From the NCBI GenBank assembly GCA_900759715.1, contig CAAEXF010000132.1, positions 124,001 to 188,000 on the forward strand: 64,000 nucleotides of DNA, read 5' to 3'. The notes beneath the pieces are model-generated. The model made no database searches. It saw nothing but the letters and a program-made list of their open reading frames with translations, and was not told where the DNA came from. This DNA comes from Clostridium_AM sp900759715. GTDB taxonomy: Bacteria > Bacillota > Clostridia > Clostridiales > Clostridiaceae. This document shows positions 52,015 through 61,126 of this stretch, piece after piece; positions within the stretch are counted from its first letter, which is position 1, and every line of letters starts with the position of its first letter. Made by a program: the position numbers and the translations under genes.

Positions 52015-53814
52015 ATGAGTGAAAATGCAAAAGAAATAATTTCGAAACTGAGAGTGGTTATGGAAGAAAAGGGATTGGATGCTTACATTATTCCATCTTC
52101 AGATAATCATCAAAGTGAGTATGTAGGAGAATTCTTTAAGGCAAGAGCCTATGTATCAGGCTTTAATGGTGATGCTGGAACAGTTGTCATTACAAAGGAT
52201 GAAGCAGGGCTTTGGACTGATGGAAGATTTTTTCTACAGGCTGAGTATCAGCTTAAAGACAGTGGAATCAAGCTCTTTAAAATGGGTAACCCAGGCGTAC
52301 CTACTATATTGGAATACTTGGAAGCCGAAATGCCTAACAATGGAAAACTAGGATTTGATGGACGTCTTATTGCCATGCAAGAAGGAGAAGAATTTGTTCA
52401 GACACTTGCTAATAAGAATGTGGTGGTTGAATATAACCATGATCTTATTGAGAGAGTCTGGGAAAACCGTCCTAAGTTAGCAAATGAACCTGTTTTTCTT
52501 CTTGAAGAAAAGTATTCTGGTGAAAGTACAGCATCAAAACTTGGCAGAGTAAGAGACGTTATGCAAGAAGTAGGCGCAAATTACCATGTCCTCGCAACCT
52601 TGGATGAAATCGCATGGTTATTAAATATACGTGGAAATGACATCATGTATTCACCATTGATTCTTTCTTATGTGGTTGTTTCCATGGATAAGGTATATTT
52701 GTTCATTGAAGAAAGCCGAATTGATGCCAAAATTAAGGAAGTTTTAGCTAAGGATAATGTAGTGCTAAAACCTTACAACGACATTTATGAATATGTTAAA
52801 GGCTTCAAGTCTGAAGATGCAGTGCTTATCGACCCAGATCGTATCAACTATGCACTATATAAAGACATTCCAGATCATACAAAAAAAATAAAAATGGACA
52901 ATCCTTCTGTCCTATTCAAAGCCATTAAAAATCCTGTGGAGCTTGCCAATATTGAAAAAGCTCACGTTAAAGACGGAGTTGCTGTTACAAAGTTAATGTA
53001 TTGGTTAAAAACAAATATAGGAAAAATAAAAATTACAGAAATCAGCGCTACTGATAAACTAGAAGAGTTCAGAAAAATGCAGGATAATTACTTATGGCAA
53101 AGCTTTGACCCAATTTGTGCTTTCAAGGAACATGCAGCTATGATGCACTATACTTCTACACCTGAAACAGATGTGGAACTTGCAGAAGGAAGCTTCTTCT
53201 TAACAGATACTGGTGGAAACTACTTTGAAGGCTCAACAGATATCACAAGAACAATTGCCCTTGGCGAAGTGAGCAAAGAGCTTAAGCAGCACTTCACAGC
53301 TGTGGCTAGAGCTATGATGAATCTATCACGTGCTAAATTTTTGTATGGATGCAAAGGCTACAACTTGGATATATTGGCTAGAGGACCTATTTGGAATCTA
53401 GATATAGATTATAAATGCGGAACTGGTCATGGTGTTGGCTATTTGTCAACTATTCATGAGGCACCTACCGGCTTTAGATGGTATATAGTACCATCCAAGC
53501 ACGAAACCCATATATTAGAGGAAGGCATGGTTTTAACTAATGAGCCTGGTATTTATATAGATGGATCTCATGGCATCCGTACAGAGAATGAACTTATTGT
53601 TAGAAAAGGTGTTGAAAACCATTTCGGACAATTCATGCACTTTGATGTTGTAACATATGCTCCAATTGATTTGGATGCCATAGACCCAGAAGACCTTAAT
53701 CGTGATGAGAAAATGTATTTAAACAGTTATCATAAACTTGTGTACCAGAAATTAGCACCTCACTTAACTGATGAAGAGCAAGCTTGGTTAAAGTTATATA
53801 CAAGAGAAGTTTAA
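52015..53814 (+). CDS. pepP: Xaa-Pro aminopeptidase (M24B, long form)
   Basis: 599 residues: two creatinase-like N-terminal domains (about 1-300) and a C-terminal pita-bread domain. The five metal ligands are visible: Asp in FLTDTGGNY, Asp in GSTDITRTI, His in GTGHGVGYLSTIHE, Glu in LTNEPGIYI and Glu in IRTENEL. Removes N-terminal residues preceding proline in the cytosol; the three-domain length matches the eukaryotic-type aminopeptidase P1 found in many Firmicutes. AGAGAGG precedes the ATG. Confidence 0.93.
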   Translation: MSENAKEIISKLRVVMEEKGLDAYIIPSSDNHQSEYVGEFFKARAYVSGFNGDAGTVVITKDEAGLWTDGRFFLQAEYQLKDSGIKLFKMGNPGVPTILEYLEAEMPNNGKLGFDGRLIAMQEGEEFVQTLANKNVVVEYNHDLIERVWENRPKLANEPVFLLEEKYSGESTASKLGRVRDVMQEVGANYHVLATLDEIAWLLNIRGNDIMYSPLILSYVVVSMDKVYLFIEESRIDAKIKEVLAKDNVVLKPYNDIYEYVKGFKSEDAVLIDPDRINYALYKDIPDHTKKIKMDNPSVLFKAIKNPVELANIEKAHVKDGVAVTKLMYWLKTNIGKIKITEISATDKLEEFRKMQDNYLWQSFDPICAFKEHAAMMHYTSTPETDVELAEGSFFLTDTGGNYFEGSTDITRTIALGEVSKELKQHFTAVARAMMNLSRAKFLYGCKGYNLDILARGPIWNLDIDYKCGTGHGVGYLSTIHEAPTGFRWYIVPSKHETHILEEGMVLTNEPGIYIDGSHGIRTENELIVRKGVENHFGQFMHFDVVTYAPIDLDAIDPEDLNRDEKMYLNSYHKLVYQKLAPHLTDEEQAWLKLYTREV

Positions 53815-53915
53815 AAAATTAGATTTGGTGTGTGGATATTACTGTTCTTACTTTGACAAAAATTTTTCAAAATAAGGCTATGTTAAAGAATAGTGTTGAT
53901 AATATAGCATATTAT

Positions 53916-53941
53916 AAGGGAATTCCTCAAGGGATTCCCTT
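53916..53941 (+). terminator. terminator of the M24 peptidase gene
   Basis: AAGGGAATTCC and GGGATTCCCTT pair with one G-U around TCAA, followed by AATTTGTACTTT. It starts 102 bases after the stop. Confidence 0.7.
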
Positions 53942-53990
53942 AATTTGTACTTTAAGAAAATAGCGAATATTTCTTTATAAATTCTTTTTG

Positions 53991-54137
53991 CTATTTACCA
54001 AGAACTATTAAACCATCAATTATTTCAAATCCGTTTTTCTCATAAAATTGCTGTGATGGATAATCCTCTTCTGTATTTAATATCATTCCATTCATTCTTT
54101 GATTCAAATATATATTTATTTTTACATAGAGTTCAAG
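53991..54137 (-). pseudogene. C-terminal remnant of a GNAT acetyltransferase
   Basis: Forty-eight codons end in TAG at 53991. The tail MILNTEEDYPSQQFYEKNGF is the classical end of GNAT N-acetyltransferases (acetyl-CoA helix then beta strand), followed by EIIDGLIVLGK. No start codon or ribosome site precedes it and the acetyl-CoA loop is missing, so it is a decayed gene. The remaining DNA to 54339 is AT-rich with nothing recognisable. Confidence 0.7.
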
Positions 54138-54339
54138 ATTATTGTCTTTTTAATAATTATTATTGACTAATAATTATATTTATGGGATAATATACTTAAA
54201 TATTTGAAAATTATCACTAGTTGATATAAACTTTATAAATAAGTATTTATAATTTGATATGCTAATAATAAGTACTAGAAAAATTTTATTTAGGTATTAA
54301 GTTAAAGTTTAAAAGAACAGTTAAAAGGAGAAATATAAA

Positions 54340-55041
54340 ATGTTAAGAAAGATAGAAAGTAACAATATGGGCAGCAGCAACCTTGGATGGCTAAGAAGTA
54401 AATTTCACTTTTCTTTTGCAGAGTACTACAATTCAAACAATATAAATTTTGGAGTTTTAAGAGTTATAAATGATGATTTAATTGATCCTAATACTGGATT
54501 TGATACTCATCCTCATAAAGATATGGAGATAATATCCTATGTAGTTGATGGTGAGCTTACTCATGAAGATAGTATGGGCAATAAGAACGCCTTAACTCGT
54601 GGTGATGTGCAATATATGAGTGCAGGAACAGGAGTGTATCATAGTGAACATAATTTTGGAGAAAATCTATTAAGGCTTTTACAAATATGGATATTCCCTG
54701 ATAAGAAAGATTATGAACCTAACTATGGAGACCATAAATTTAACTGGAATGATAGAAAAAATAAGTGGCTTCATATGGTTTCAAGTAAAGATGGAAGCGC
54801 ACCAATAAAAATAAATCAGGATATTAATATTTATTCCTTAGAACTTGATAAAGGAAAAGAAATTAGATTCCCATTAAAGGAAGGAAGACAGGCGTATTTG
54901 GTACAAATTGAAGGAAAATCTGAATTAAACAATATTGAGTTAGCAGATAGAGATGGAATGGAAATAGTCGAAGAAGACATTTTGATACAGTCTAAAGAAA
55001 CTTCTCATATTTTAATTTTAGAAATGAATAAACAAGATTAA
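54340..55041 (+). CDS. pirin family protein
   Basis: 233 residues of the bicupin pirin family: GFDTHPHKDMEIISYVVDGELTHEDSMGN carries the metal-binding His-x-His and Glu-His; GDVQYMSAGTGVYHSE follows. Bacterial pirins include quercetinases and redox-sensing proteins; the function here is not known. AAAAGGAG precedes ATG. It is followed by a nitroreductase, possibly both stress-related. Confidence 0.9.
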   Translation: MLRKIESNNMGSSNLGWLRSKFHFSFAEYYNSNNINFGVLRVINDDLIDPNTGFDTHPHKDMEIISYVVDGELTHEDSMGNKNALTRGDVQYMSAGTGVYHSEHNFGENLLRLLQIWIFPDKKDYEPNYGDHKFNWNDRKNKWLHMVSSKDGSAPIKINQDINIYSLELDKGKEIRFPLKEGRQAYLVQIEGKSELNNIELADRDGMEIVEEDILIQSKETSHILILEMNKQD

Positions 55042-55131
55042 GCTTCTCTAAATCATAGAAAATTGGAATACATTAAATACTACTTACAAATAATAAAAAA
55101 ATATTTTATATAAATTTGGAGGGATGATTAC

Positions 55132-55731
55132 ATGGCAAAGGATTTTTATACTGCAGTAGCAGACAGACGTACATTTTATGGAATTAGCAAGGAGTCAGCA
55201 GTCTCAGACGAGAGAATTAAAGAAATTATTGAGCATGCTGTAAAACATACACCATCATCATTCAATTCTCAAAGTGCAAGAGTAGTTCTATTATTAGGAG
55301 AAAATCATAATAAATTATGGGACATTACAAAAGAAAACTTGAGAAAAATTGTACCGGCAGATAAGTTTAGTTCTACTGAAAATAAAATAAATTCATTCCG
55401 TAATGGATATGGTACAATTTTATTCTTTGAAGATACTAGTGTAATTGAATCTCTTCAACAACAGTTTGCTCTTTATAAGGATAACTTTCCAATTTGGTCT
55501 CAACAATCAAGTGGCATGCATCAGTATGTTATCTGGACTGCATTAGAAATTGAAGGCTTTGGAGTATCCTTACAACACTATAATGAACTTATTGAAGCTG
55601 ATGTGAAGAAAGAATGGTCAATACCAGATAACTGGAAGCTTATTGCGCAAATGCCTTTTGGAAAACCAACAGCACAACCAGATGAAAAACAATTCCAACC
55701 ATTAGAGAATCGTGTTAAGATATTTAAATAA
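55132..55731 (+). CDS. nitroreductase family protein
   Basis: 199 residues; FMN-binding RRTFYGISKES, PSSFNSQSARVVLLLG (residues 44-59), and WTALEIEGFGVSLQHYN. This matches the small HBN1/FRP-type nitroreductases related to YodC/YdgI. Reduces nitro compounds or quinone-like acceptors with NAD(P)H. GGAGGG precedes ATG. Starts 91 bases after the pirin gene. Confidence 0.88.
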   Translation: MAKDFYTAVADRRTFYGISKESAVSDERIKEIIEHAVKHTPSSFNSQSARVVLLLGENHNKLWDITKENLRKIVPADKFSSTENKINSFRNGYGTILFFEDTSVIESLQQQFALYKDNFPIWSQQSSGMHQYVIWTALEIEGFGVSLQHYNELIEADVKKEWSIPDNWKLIAQMPFGKPTAQPDEKQFQPLENRVKIFK

Positions 55732-55835
55732 ATGGCTCTGTTTTAATACAATGTTGAAATATTATATAAAATAAGAGGGTGAACGTAAATTCATCCTCTT
55801 ATTCGCTTTTTAAGAAAATTGTTAAGCATCAGTCA

Positions 55836-56663
55836 CTAATTTTTAAACCTAAGATGATAGAAATTTGAGATATGAAACAAGTCATTTAAAGTCATTTGAA
55901 TATTGTTTAGTATACCCCATTCTTTTTTTCTATTTATTTTTTCAAAGAAGCCAAAGTAATCTTTAACTTCAATATACGGGCTAAATCTTTGAAGTGATTT
56001 TAAATTTTTTATTGCTAGTTTCAGTTCAATATTGCCTAAATTATACTTTTTAATGGCACGATTAGTCCTATTGTTGCTTGATTTTGAAGAAGGAGCATCA
56101 AATATAATTTCACTATTAGGAAAGTTTTTAGCCAAATTATTGAAGAAAACTTTTATATTTTCTTCATCATAATATGCAAATAAACCTCCTGCTAGAAAAA
56201 AAACATTATCATAATCTTTTTTTATATCATTAAACCAACTAGCATCTAAAAAGGATTTAGCAATGCACCTTTCTCTATTACTCTCAGGTAATAATTTTTT
56301 TCGTAATTCTATAACATCTGGTAGGTCAATATTGTACCAATTCAACTTTCCATTATCGACTCTAAAAAATGTTGTATCTAGTCCAGCACCTAGATTTACT
56401 ATTGCTGAATTGGGATATTTGCTAATAAAATCTTTAATTGCATTATCAAAGGTTTTTGCTCTAACAACAAACATTAATCTTTTTAATAAAGTTGAATTTT
56501 TTTCAATAACTGAAAAGTCATAATCTAATCTTTTCACTAATCCATAAGCAGTTTGGTCATTTATTATAGGGTTGGACATTTCAGTTTCTTTTGCCCTACT
56601 CCATAACGATATTAATAATGTGTTTTGTATGTTATTTAGTTCAACTTTAACTTTATTTTTCAT
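55836..56663 (-). CDS. class I SAM-dependent methyltransferase (LCM family)
   Basis: 275 residues. AIVNLGAGLDTTFFRVDNG is the SAM motif of the leucine carboxyl methyltransferase/TcmP family, and WYNIDLPDVIELRKKLLPE the acidic second motif; FLAGGLFAYYDEENIKVFF is the conserved post-motif. Likely an O-methyltransferase; substrate unknown. AGAGGTG precedes the ATG. Confidence 0.87.
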   Translation of the reverse strand: MKNKVKVELNNIQNTLLISLWSRAKETEMSNPIINDQTAYGLVKRLDYDFSVIEKNSTLLKRLMFVVRAKTFDNAIKDFISKYPNSAIVNLGAGLDTTFFRVDNGKLNWYNIDLPDVIELRKKLLPESNRERCIAKSFLDASWFNDIKKDYDNVFFLAGGLFAYYDEENIKVFFNNLAKNFPNSEIIFDAPSSKSSNNRTNRAIKKYNLGNIELKLAIKNLKSLQRFSPYIEVKDYFGFFEKINRKKEWGILNNIQMTLNDLFHISNFYHLRFKN

Positions 56664-56921
56664 ATTACACCTCTATTTCAAATGAAAAATACATCTTTTA
56701 TTATTGATTTTTTCCGTCTTATATTATAATTGTTCATTTCAATTCCAACACTATATGCTTATTATAACATAATTACAATAAAATGTATGTTGCTACACAA
56801 ATATCGGTTGCCTCTCTTTGAAGTCAGTTATCTTAGTATAAAAATAAGGTATATTACTTTGAACGATAAAATTTTTAGTTCTTATCGTTTCTTTCTCTTG
56901 GATATATTATTAGTTTACTTT

Positions 56922-56963
56922 AGAATTTAGTTGACATAATATTGTGATTGTCAACTAAATTCT
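56922..56963. repeat. 15-bp perfect inverted repeat
   Basis: AGAATTTAGTTGACA (56922-56936) pairs perfectly with TGTCAACTAAATTCT (56949-56963) around TAATATTGTGAT. Each arm carries TTGACA or its complement, so it may be a promoter-operator or a hairpin. It lies in the 760-base gap 56664-57423, which also holds a terminator and an FMN reductase remnant. Confidence 0.5.
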
Positions 56964-56980
56964 GATAAAAAATGAAATAT

Positions 56981-57023
56981 AAAAAACAGGTATAAGACCC
57001 TTTAATCCTTGTACCTGTTTTTT
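56981..57023 (-). terminator. terminator of the FMN reductase remnant
   Basis: AAAAAACAGGTA pairs with TACCTGTTTTTT; on the minus strand it follows the remnant stop by 32 bases and ends in a U-run. Confidence 0.75.
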
Positions 57024-57055
57024 AAACTCTGTTAATTATAGTCATATTATATAAG

Positions 57056-57200
57056 TTAAGCCTTTACTATGCTTTCTACCATTTCTTTTGCTGTATACTT
57101 TCCATATTCGCTAAGATCTCTCTACGCCATTATCACAGGCTGCAGTGAGCCCGTCCTCATTTGGACTACTTGTTATAACTATTATTTTTATATTGATCAC
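57056..57200 (-). pseudogene. NADPH-dependent FMN reductase-like gene with internal deletion
   Basis: The N-terminal part from GTG 57200 reads KIIVITSSPNEDGLTAAC, the flavin-binding start of small NAD(P)H-dependent FMN reductases. A TAG closes that frame at 57112, and in another frame LSEYGKYTAKEMVESIVKA runs to TAA at 57056, a plausible native C-terminus. About 130 central residues are missing and the ends are out of frame. Confidence 0.65.
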
Positions 57201-57423
57201 TATCCTATTCCAATTAAAATTCCCTTAGGCTTTAATGACTATATATCGTATATACTATCATAAATATAAACTTACTGGGATAATTTGTGTAAAAATCTCA
57301 AAAAAATAGTAGTGCAAAATACTTTTATAATTTATAGTGAACCTAATGGATGTATTTACTGTCTTAGTATATGTAATTAATTATAAACAGCATGCTGTTA
57401 GTGAATTTTGAGGGGGGGCACCA

Positions 57424-57957
57424 GTGGTGGAGCTAGAGCTTTTAGTTAAAAAAGCACAAAAAGGTAATGAAGACGCCTTTATTGATCTTATAGAGATGCA
57501 CAAAAAACTTATGTATAGTGTTGCTAAGTCAATGATCCACAATGATGAGGACATAGCAGACATAATACAAGAAACCATATTAAAAATTTATAAGAACATA
57601 AAAATTTTAAAAGATTCAAGTGGTTTTAAAGCATGGCTTATGAGAATTCTTATAAATAATTGTAATGATTTCATTAAAAATAATAAAAAAGTTGTGAGTA
57701 TAGATGAAGCAGTTATACCAAGCCAAAAGTGTGAAGAATTCCAAAATATTGAACTTAAAGAGATTTTTAATAGTTTAGATGAAAATTTAAGATTGATAGT
57801 ACAGCTGTATTATATTGAAGATATTTCAGTAAAAGATATATCTAAATTAATCAACATACCAGAAGGCACTGTAAAATCAAGACTTTATAGAGCACGAAAG
57901 ATATTGAGTGAATTGTTTACAGATGGGAGTGAAGGTTATGCAAAAAATGTTAGATGA
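57424..57957 (+). CDS. ECF-type RNA polymerase sigma factor
   Basis: 177 residues with only regions sigma-2 (DAFIDLIEMHKKLMYSVAKSMI and DIADIIQETILKIYKNI, residues about 15-75) and sigma-4 (VQLYYIEDISVKDISKLINIPEGTVKSRLYRARKIL, about 115-160), the ECF plan. GTG start after a G-rich ribosome site. Its 3' end overlaps the putative anti-sigma gene by 20 bases, so the two are co-translated; stress or envelope signals are the usual trigger. Confidence 0.93.
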   Translation: MVELELLVKKAQKGNEDAFIDLIEMHKKLMYSVAKSMIHNDEDIADIIQETILKIYKNIKILKDSSGFKAWLMRILINNCNDFIKNNKKVVSIDEAVIPSQKCEEFQNIELKEIFNSLDENLRLIVQLYYIEDISVKDISKLINIPEGTVKSRLYRARKILSELFTDGSEGYAKNVR

Positions 57958-59413
57958 TAAAGAGTTAATGGAACTTTTAAAGAAGCATAATGATATAGAT
58001 ATACCAAATGTGGTTGATACTAAAATTCAAGATACTTATAAGCTTATAAAAAGAAATAAAACCAGAAGAAAGGCAAAAAGATGTGCAGCAGCTGCAGCAA
58101 TATTATTGTCAATTGGAGCTGCAAGCATAGCCTTATATAACAATCCTGCTTTAGCCTATGAAATACCAGGAGTAAAAGCTTTAGTTAATAAGACATCTTT
58201 ATTTAAAGATGAAAAACTATCTAAATATTCTACACCTATAGAAGCAAAATGCAAAGATAAAGGAATAGAACTAGGAATTAAGGAAGTTATATATGATGGA
58301 AGTGATATTTATATTGCATATATTGTTAAAAGTGATAAAGCATTAAAAATAGATGCAGACAAAATGTATGGTTCTGCTATAGTGCCAGTAAGATATAACG
58401 GAAGAGAAATAAAAGTTATTGGAAGTGAAGTAAATGAATGGGAAGATATGGGATACGAAAAAATAGATGATAATACTTATATAGTAAAGGAAAGATTAGG
58501 AATTCAAGCCTTTAGTAAACCTATAGATGAAATTGGTATTGAAGAAAAAATTAATAAACTAGCGGGTGTTCAAGGAAGTTGGCAACTTAATTTTAAAATA
58601 AATATTGATAGCATGAAAGACAAAGTAAAAGCAGTAGAAGTAAATAAAAAGGTTGATTTTGGATACGGCAAATTAAAGTTAACAGACTTGCAAATAAGTC
58701 CTATAAAATCCAGAATAGTCTTTGAAAAGTGGAATTCCATATTTAATAAACAAGATGAAGATGAACATATAAAATTTCTCAAAGACTATAATTTTGTTAT
58801 TTCAGATGATAAAGGAAGAGGACTTCAGATGTTTGACAAAGGATCCTCCTCTAACCAAATGAAATCAAAATTAGAAAAAAGATTTAACACTGCTGATGAG
58901 GAAATACCAAAGTTTATAGTAATAACACCAGTAAAAAGACTTGCCTCATTAGATATGGAACTCTATCGTAAAATGAAGAGTGAAGATGTAAATGCAGGAA
59001 TAATACCAGAAGAAAGAAGAAATCAATACGTAAGTTATGGTACATTAGATAAACTGCCAGTAGTAATTAATACAGAAAATTTTGGTAACCTATCCATAGA
59101 TAGAGTGGAACAAAAGGAAGAAAGTGTATACGTATATATAAGCATAAGCCAAGGAAAGTTCCTAAACATTTTCGACAATGAAATTATGATATACGATAAA
59201 ACTAAAGATAAGAATAATAGAAACTCTTATTATGGCAATAAACTTTTAGAAAGAGTAAAAGATAATAACTATGTGCTAAAGATAGATAAAAATGATATTG
59301 CAGACAAAGGAAAAATAGATTTTAGCAGGCTAAAGGATTATGAAGTAGTAACTCCGAACTTCGATAAAGACTATGAATTAGTAGGAAAAGAACTGAAGAT
59401 AGATTTAAAGTAA
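57938..59413 (+). CDS. membrane anti-sigma factor-like protein with DUF4179
   Basis: 491 residues. Residues 1-45 are a soluble N-terminus that should bind the sigma factor; a transmembrane helix lies at about 50-68 (CAAAAAILLSIGAASIALY); the outer part begins with DUF4179 (NNPALAYEIPGVKALVNK) and continues with a DUF5643-like region. This is the layout of RsiV/RsiX-like partners of ECF sigma factors. ATG 57938 is chosen from GGGAG and GAAGG just upstream; a longer frame from 57908 has none. Confidence 0.85.
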   Translation: MQKMLDDKELMELLKKHNDIDIPNVVDTKIQDTYKLIKRNKTRRKAKRCAAAAAILLSIGAASIALYNNPALAYEIPGVKALVNKTSLFKDEKLSKYSTPIEAKCKDKGIELGIKEVIYDGSDIYIAYIVKSDKALKIDADKMYGSAIVPVRYNGREIKVIGSEVNEWEDMGYEKIDDNTYIVKERLGIQAFSKPIDEIGIEEKINKLAGVQGSWQLNFKINIDSMKDKVKAVEVNKKVDFGYGKLKLTDLQISPIKSRIVFEKWNSIFNKQDEDEHIKFLKDYNFVISDDKGRGLQMFDKGSSSNQMKSKLEKRFNTADEEIPKFIVITPVKRLASLDMELYRKMKSEDVNAGIIPEERRNQYVSYGTLDKLPVVINTENFGNLSIDRVEQKEESVYVYISISQGKFLNIFDNEIMIYDKTKDKNNRNSYYGNKLLERVKDNNYVLKIDKNDIADKGKIDFSRLKDYEVVTPNFDKDYELVGKELKIDLK

Positions 59414-59418
59414 TTACT

Positions 59419-59464
59419 ATGGTGGTTCAAACTGGAAACTTAAGTTTCTAGTTTGAACCACCAT
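59419..59464. terminator. long bidirectional terminator
   Basis: A 46-base near-perfect palindrome: ATGGTGGTTCAAACT at the left, its complement at the right, and GAAACTTAAGTTTC in the centre, with one G-T pair. Lies between convergent genes. Confidence 0.8.
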
Positions 59465-59475
59465 ATAATCTAATA

Positions 59476-60006
59476 TCAATAGTCAACCTTATATAAATTC
59501 TCATCGGTTTCTTCAATTATTTCTTGAGTACCATCGATTTTTACTGCCTTCACCTGTACATCTTTGACATCACTAATAGCATACCAAAATCTTTTATCGC
59601 CTTTAACTTCAATTATTTTGGCTGGTTTTTCACCTGCATATATTTTAGAAATAGATTTATCATTAATCGCTCCTGAATAAATATATGGGACTTGATTCAT
59701 TAAAGACCATTTAATTGGTGAATCCCATTTTGCTCCTCTTGTTTGTCTCCAATTCCACCTGCCCTTTTCTTTTTCAAAATATGCGATAAAAATTACTTCT
59801 TCTTGTTGGTCATTCTCTACAAATATCGCAATGGCATCATTTTCATGAACAACATTTGTTTCCTTATGAATGAGCGAATAATTCTTTTCTCCTTTGTGCA
59901 TTTTATCCATAGTTGTGTAAAAGAAATTCTCAAACGTTTCTTTCTTTGAACAACCAATTAAAAGTGCAATACAAATTAAAAACAAAGAAAAGATTTGCTT
60001 TTTTAA
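59476..60006 (-). CDS. lipoprotein of unknown function, start codon unclear
   Basis: About 176 residues. KKQIFSLFLICIALLIGC is a lipoprotein signal peptide with the lipobox LIGC. The rest is a single globular domain with no recognised family (EVIFIAYFEKEKGRWNWRQTRG, KIYAGEKPAKIIEVKGDKRFWYAISD). The strong ribosome site GGAGGGGAG lies 6 bases before codon TTA (60004-60006), where an ATG or TTG would be expected. The next possible start upstream is TTG 60078, which would put the ribosome site inside the gene. Confidence 0.6.
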   Translation of the reverse strand, partial: LKKQIFSLFLICIALLIGCSKKETFENFFYTTMDKMHKGEKNYSLIHKETNVVHENDAIAIFVENDQQEEVIFIAYFEKEKGRWNWRQTRGAKWDSPIKWSLMNQVPYIYSGAINDKSISKIYAGEKPAKIIEVKGDKRFWYAISDVKDVQVKAVKIDGTQEIIEETDENLYKVDY

Positions 60007-60107
60007 TTTCCTCTCCCCTCCTATGTTTTTTATAATAGTAAGACATAATGAAATACAAGTGTATAATATTTTACACAAATCTTGACTCTTTCTTGGCCTA
60101 AAGTTTA

Positions 60108-60794
60108 TTACTGCATATACTTTTCCACCAATTCATAGCATCTATTTTTTGTTGTATCTGCCAAGGAGTTCAAATATATAACTGATTCCATTGTTCCGCC
60201 CTTCATTGAGGATGATTCTTCTTTAGCTTTAGCATCTCTATTTGATATCCACTTTATTTCTTCGCTTTGTAGTTTTTTCATATCATTAGCTGATAGTTGT
60301 CCTTTTAATACACCATAAATTTCATTCAAAGCATCATCCCATCTTTTGTACCTTTCATTTGCGGCCTCTCTCATATATGGTGTTTTCCCCGAAGCATCTT
60401 TTTCATCTAAAGCCTTTAACTCTAGTTGAATTTTATCTAGTTTAGCTCTATATTCTTCATTCTTGCTTACTTTTTTTTCTTTATTTTTTTCTTTTTCTGT
60501 TTCAGCTAACTGAGAATCAATTCTCCCCTTTAATTTGTTAATGTTAGCTTTTTGGGCTTCTTCTAATTCCTTACTATTTAACTGCTCTATTAAAGCCTTA
60601 GCCTCATCATATTTTTTTTCATCAATTAAGCTGCTCACTTTATTTATACTATTGTCAACTTCTTCTTTAACCTTTACCTTATCCTCTACCTTGCTATTTG
60701 ATGTGTCGTTATTCGTATTTTTTACAGTGCTTTTCCCACACCCAACTGTTCCTAATGCTAATACTAACACCAGAACTCCTAAAATCTTTTTCAT
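60108..60794 (-). CDS. lipoprotein with LprI-type lysozyme-inhibitor domain
   Basis: 228 residues. Lipobox GTVGC near residue 19; residues 25-115 are a Lys/Glu-rich helical linker; the C-terminal about 105 residues match the LprI/DUF1311 domain (LNEIYGVLKGQLSANDMKKLQSEEIKWISNRDAKAKE, then SLADTTKNRCYELVEKYM). DUF1311 proteins of other bacteria inhibit lysozyme; the same role at the cell surface is possible. Two ATGs are present; the second (60794) has GGAGG at better spacing. Confidence 0.8.
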   Translation of the reverse strand: MKKILGVLVLVLALGTVGCGKSTVKNTNNDTSNSKVEDKVKVKEEVDNSINKVSSLIDEKKYDEAKALIEQLNSKELEEAQKANINKLKGRIDSQLAETEKEKNKEKKVSKNEEYRAKLDKIQLELKALDEKDASGKTPYMREAANERYKRWDDALNEIYGVLKGQLSANDMKKLQSEEIKWISNRDAKAKEESSSMKGGTMESVIYLNSLADTTKNRCYELVEKYMQ

Positions 60795-60800
60795 GCTCAT

Positions 60801-61126
60801 ATTCCTCCAGTAATAATAAAATACTGTAATATTTTTGATTTCATTATACCATATTATGCTAAAATAGAAATTAACGTGGCAAACTTATCAAAAGGAACAT
60901 ATTGCTGAGGTGTTAATCTAAGCCTTACCATTCCTATCTATTCTTTGCCACAATGTATTTTTAAAATAAAAATAGCAAGCACAAGAATCATTTAATTCTC
61001 GCACTTACTTTTTAAGCTACATAAAGCTCTGTATGAAATATTCCTTCCAGTATAGGCTTTTATATATTATATTTTTAAAGAACATCTAGCAACATGTCCC
61101 CTCTTGATTTAATCTACCGAAATTAT
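60801..61126. other. gene-free stretch
   Basis: About 325 AT-rich bases between the LprI-type lipoprotein and repeat copy B; no coding frame, hairpin terminator or recognised RNA is seen. Confidence 0.4.

Noticed and set aside
57069..57263. 64-codon plus-strand frame
   Set aside because: Antisense to the FMN reductase remnant, whose motifs are recognisable on the minus strand.
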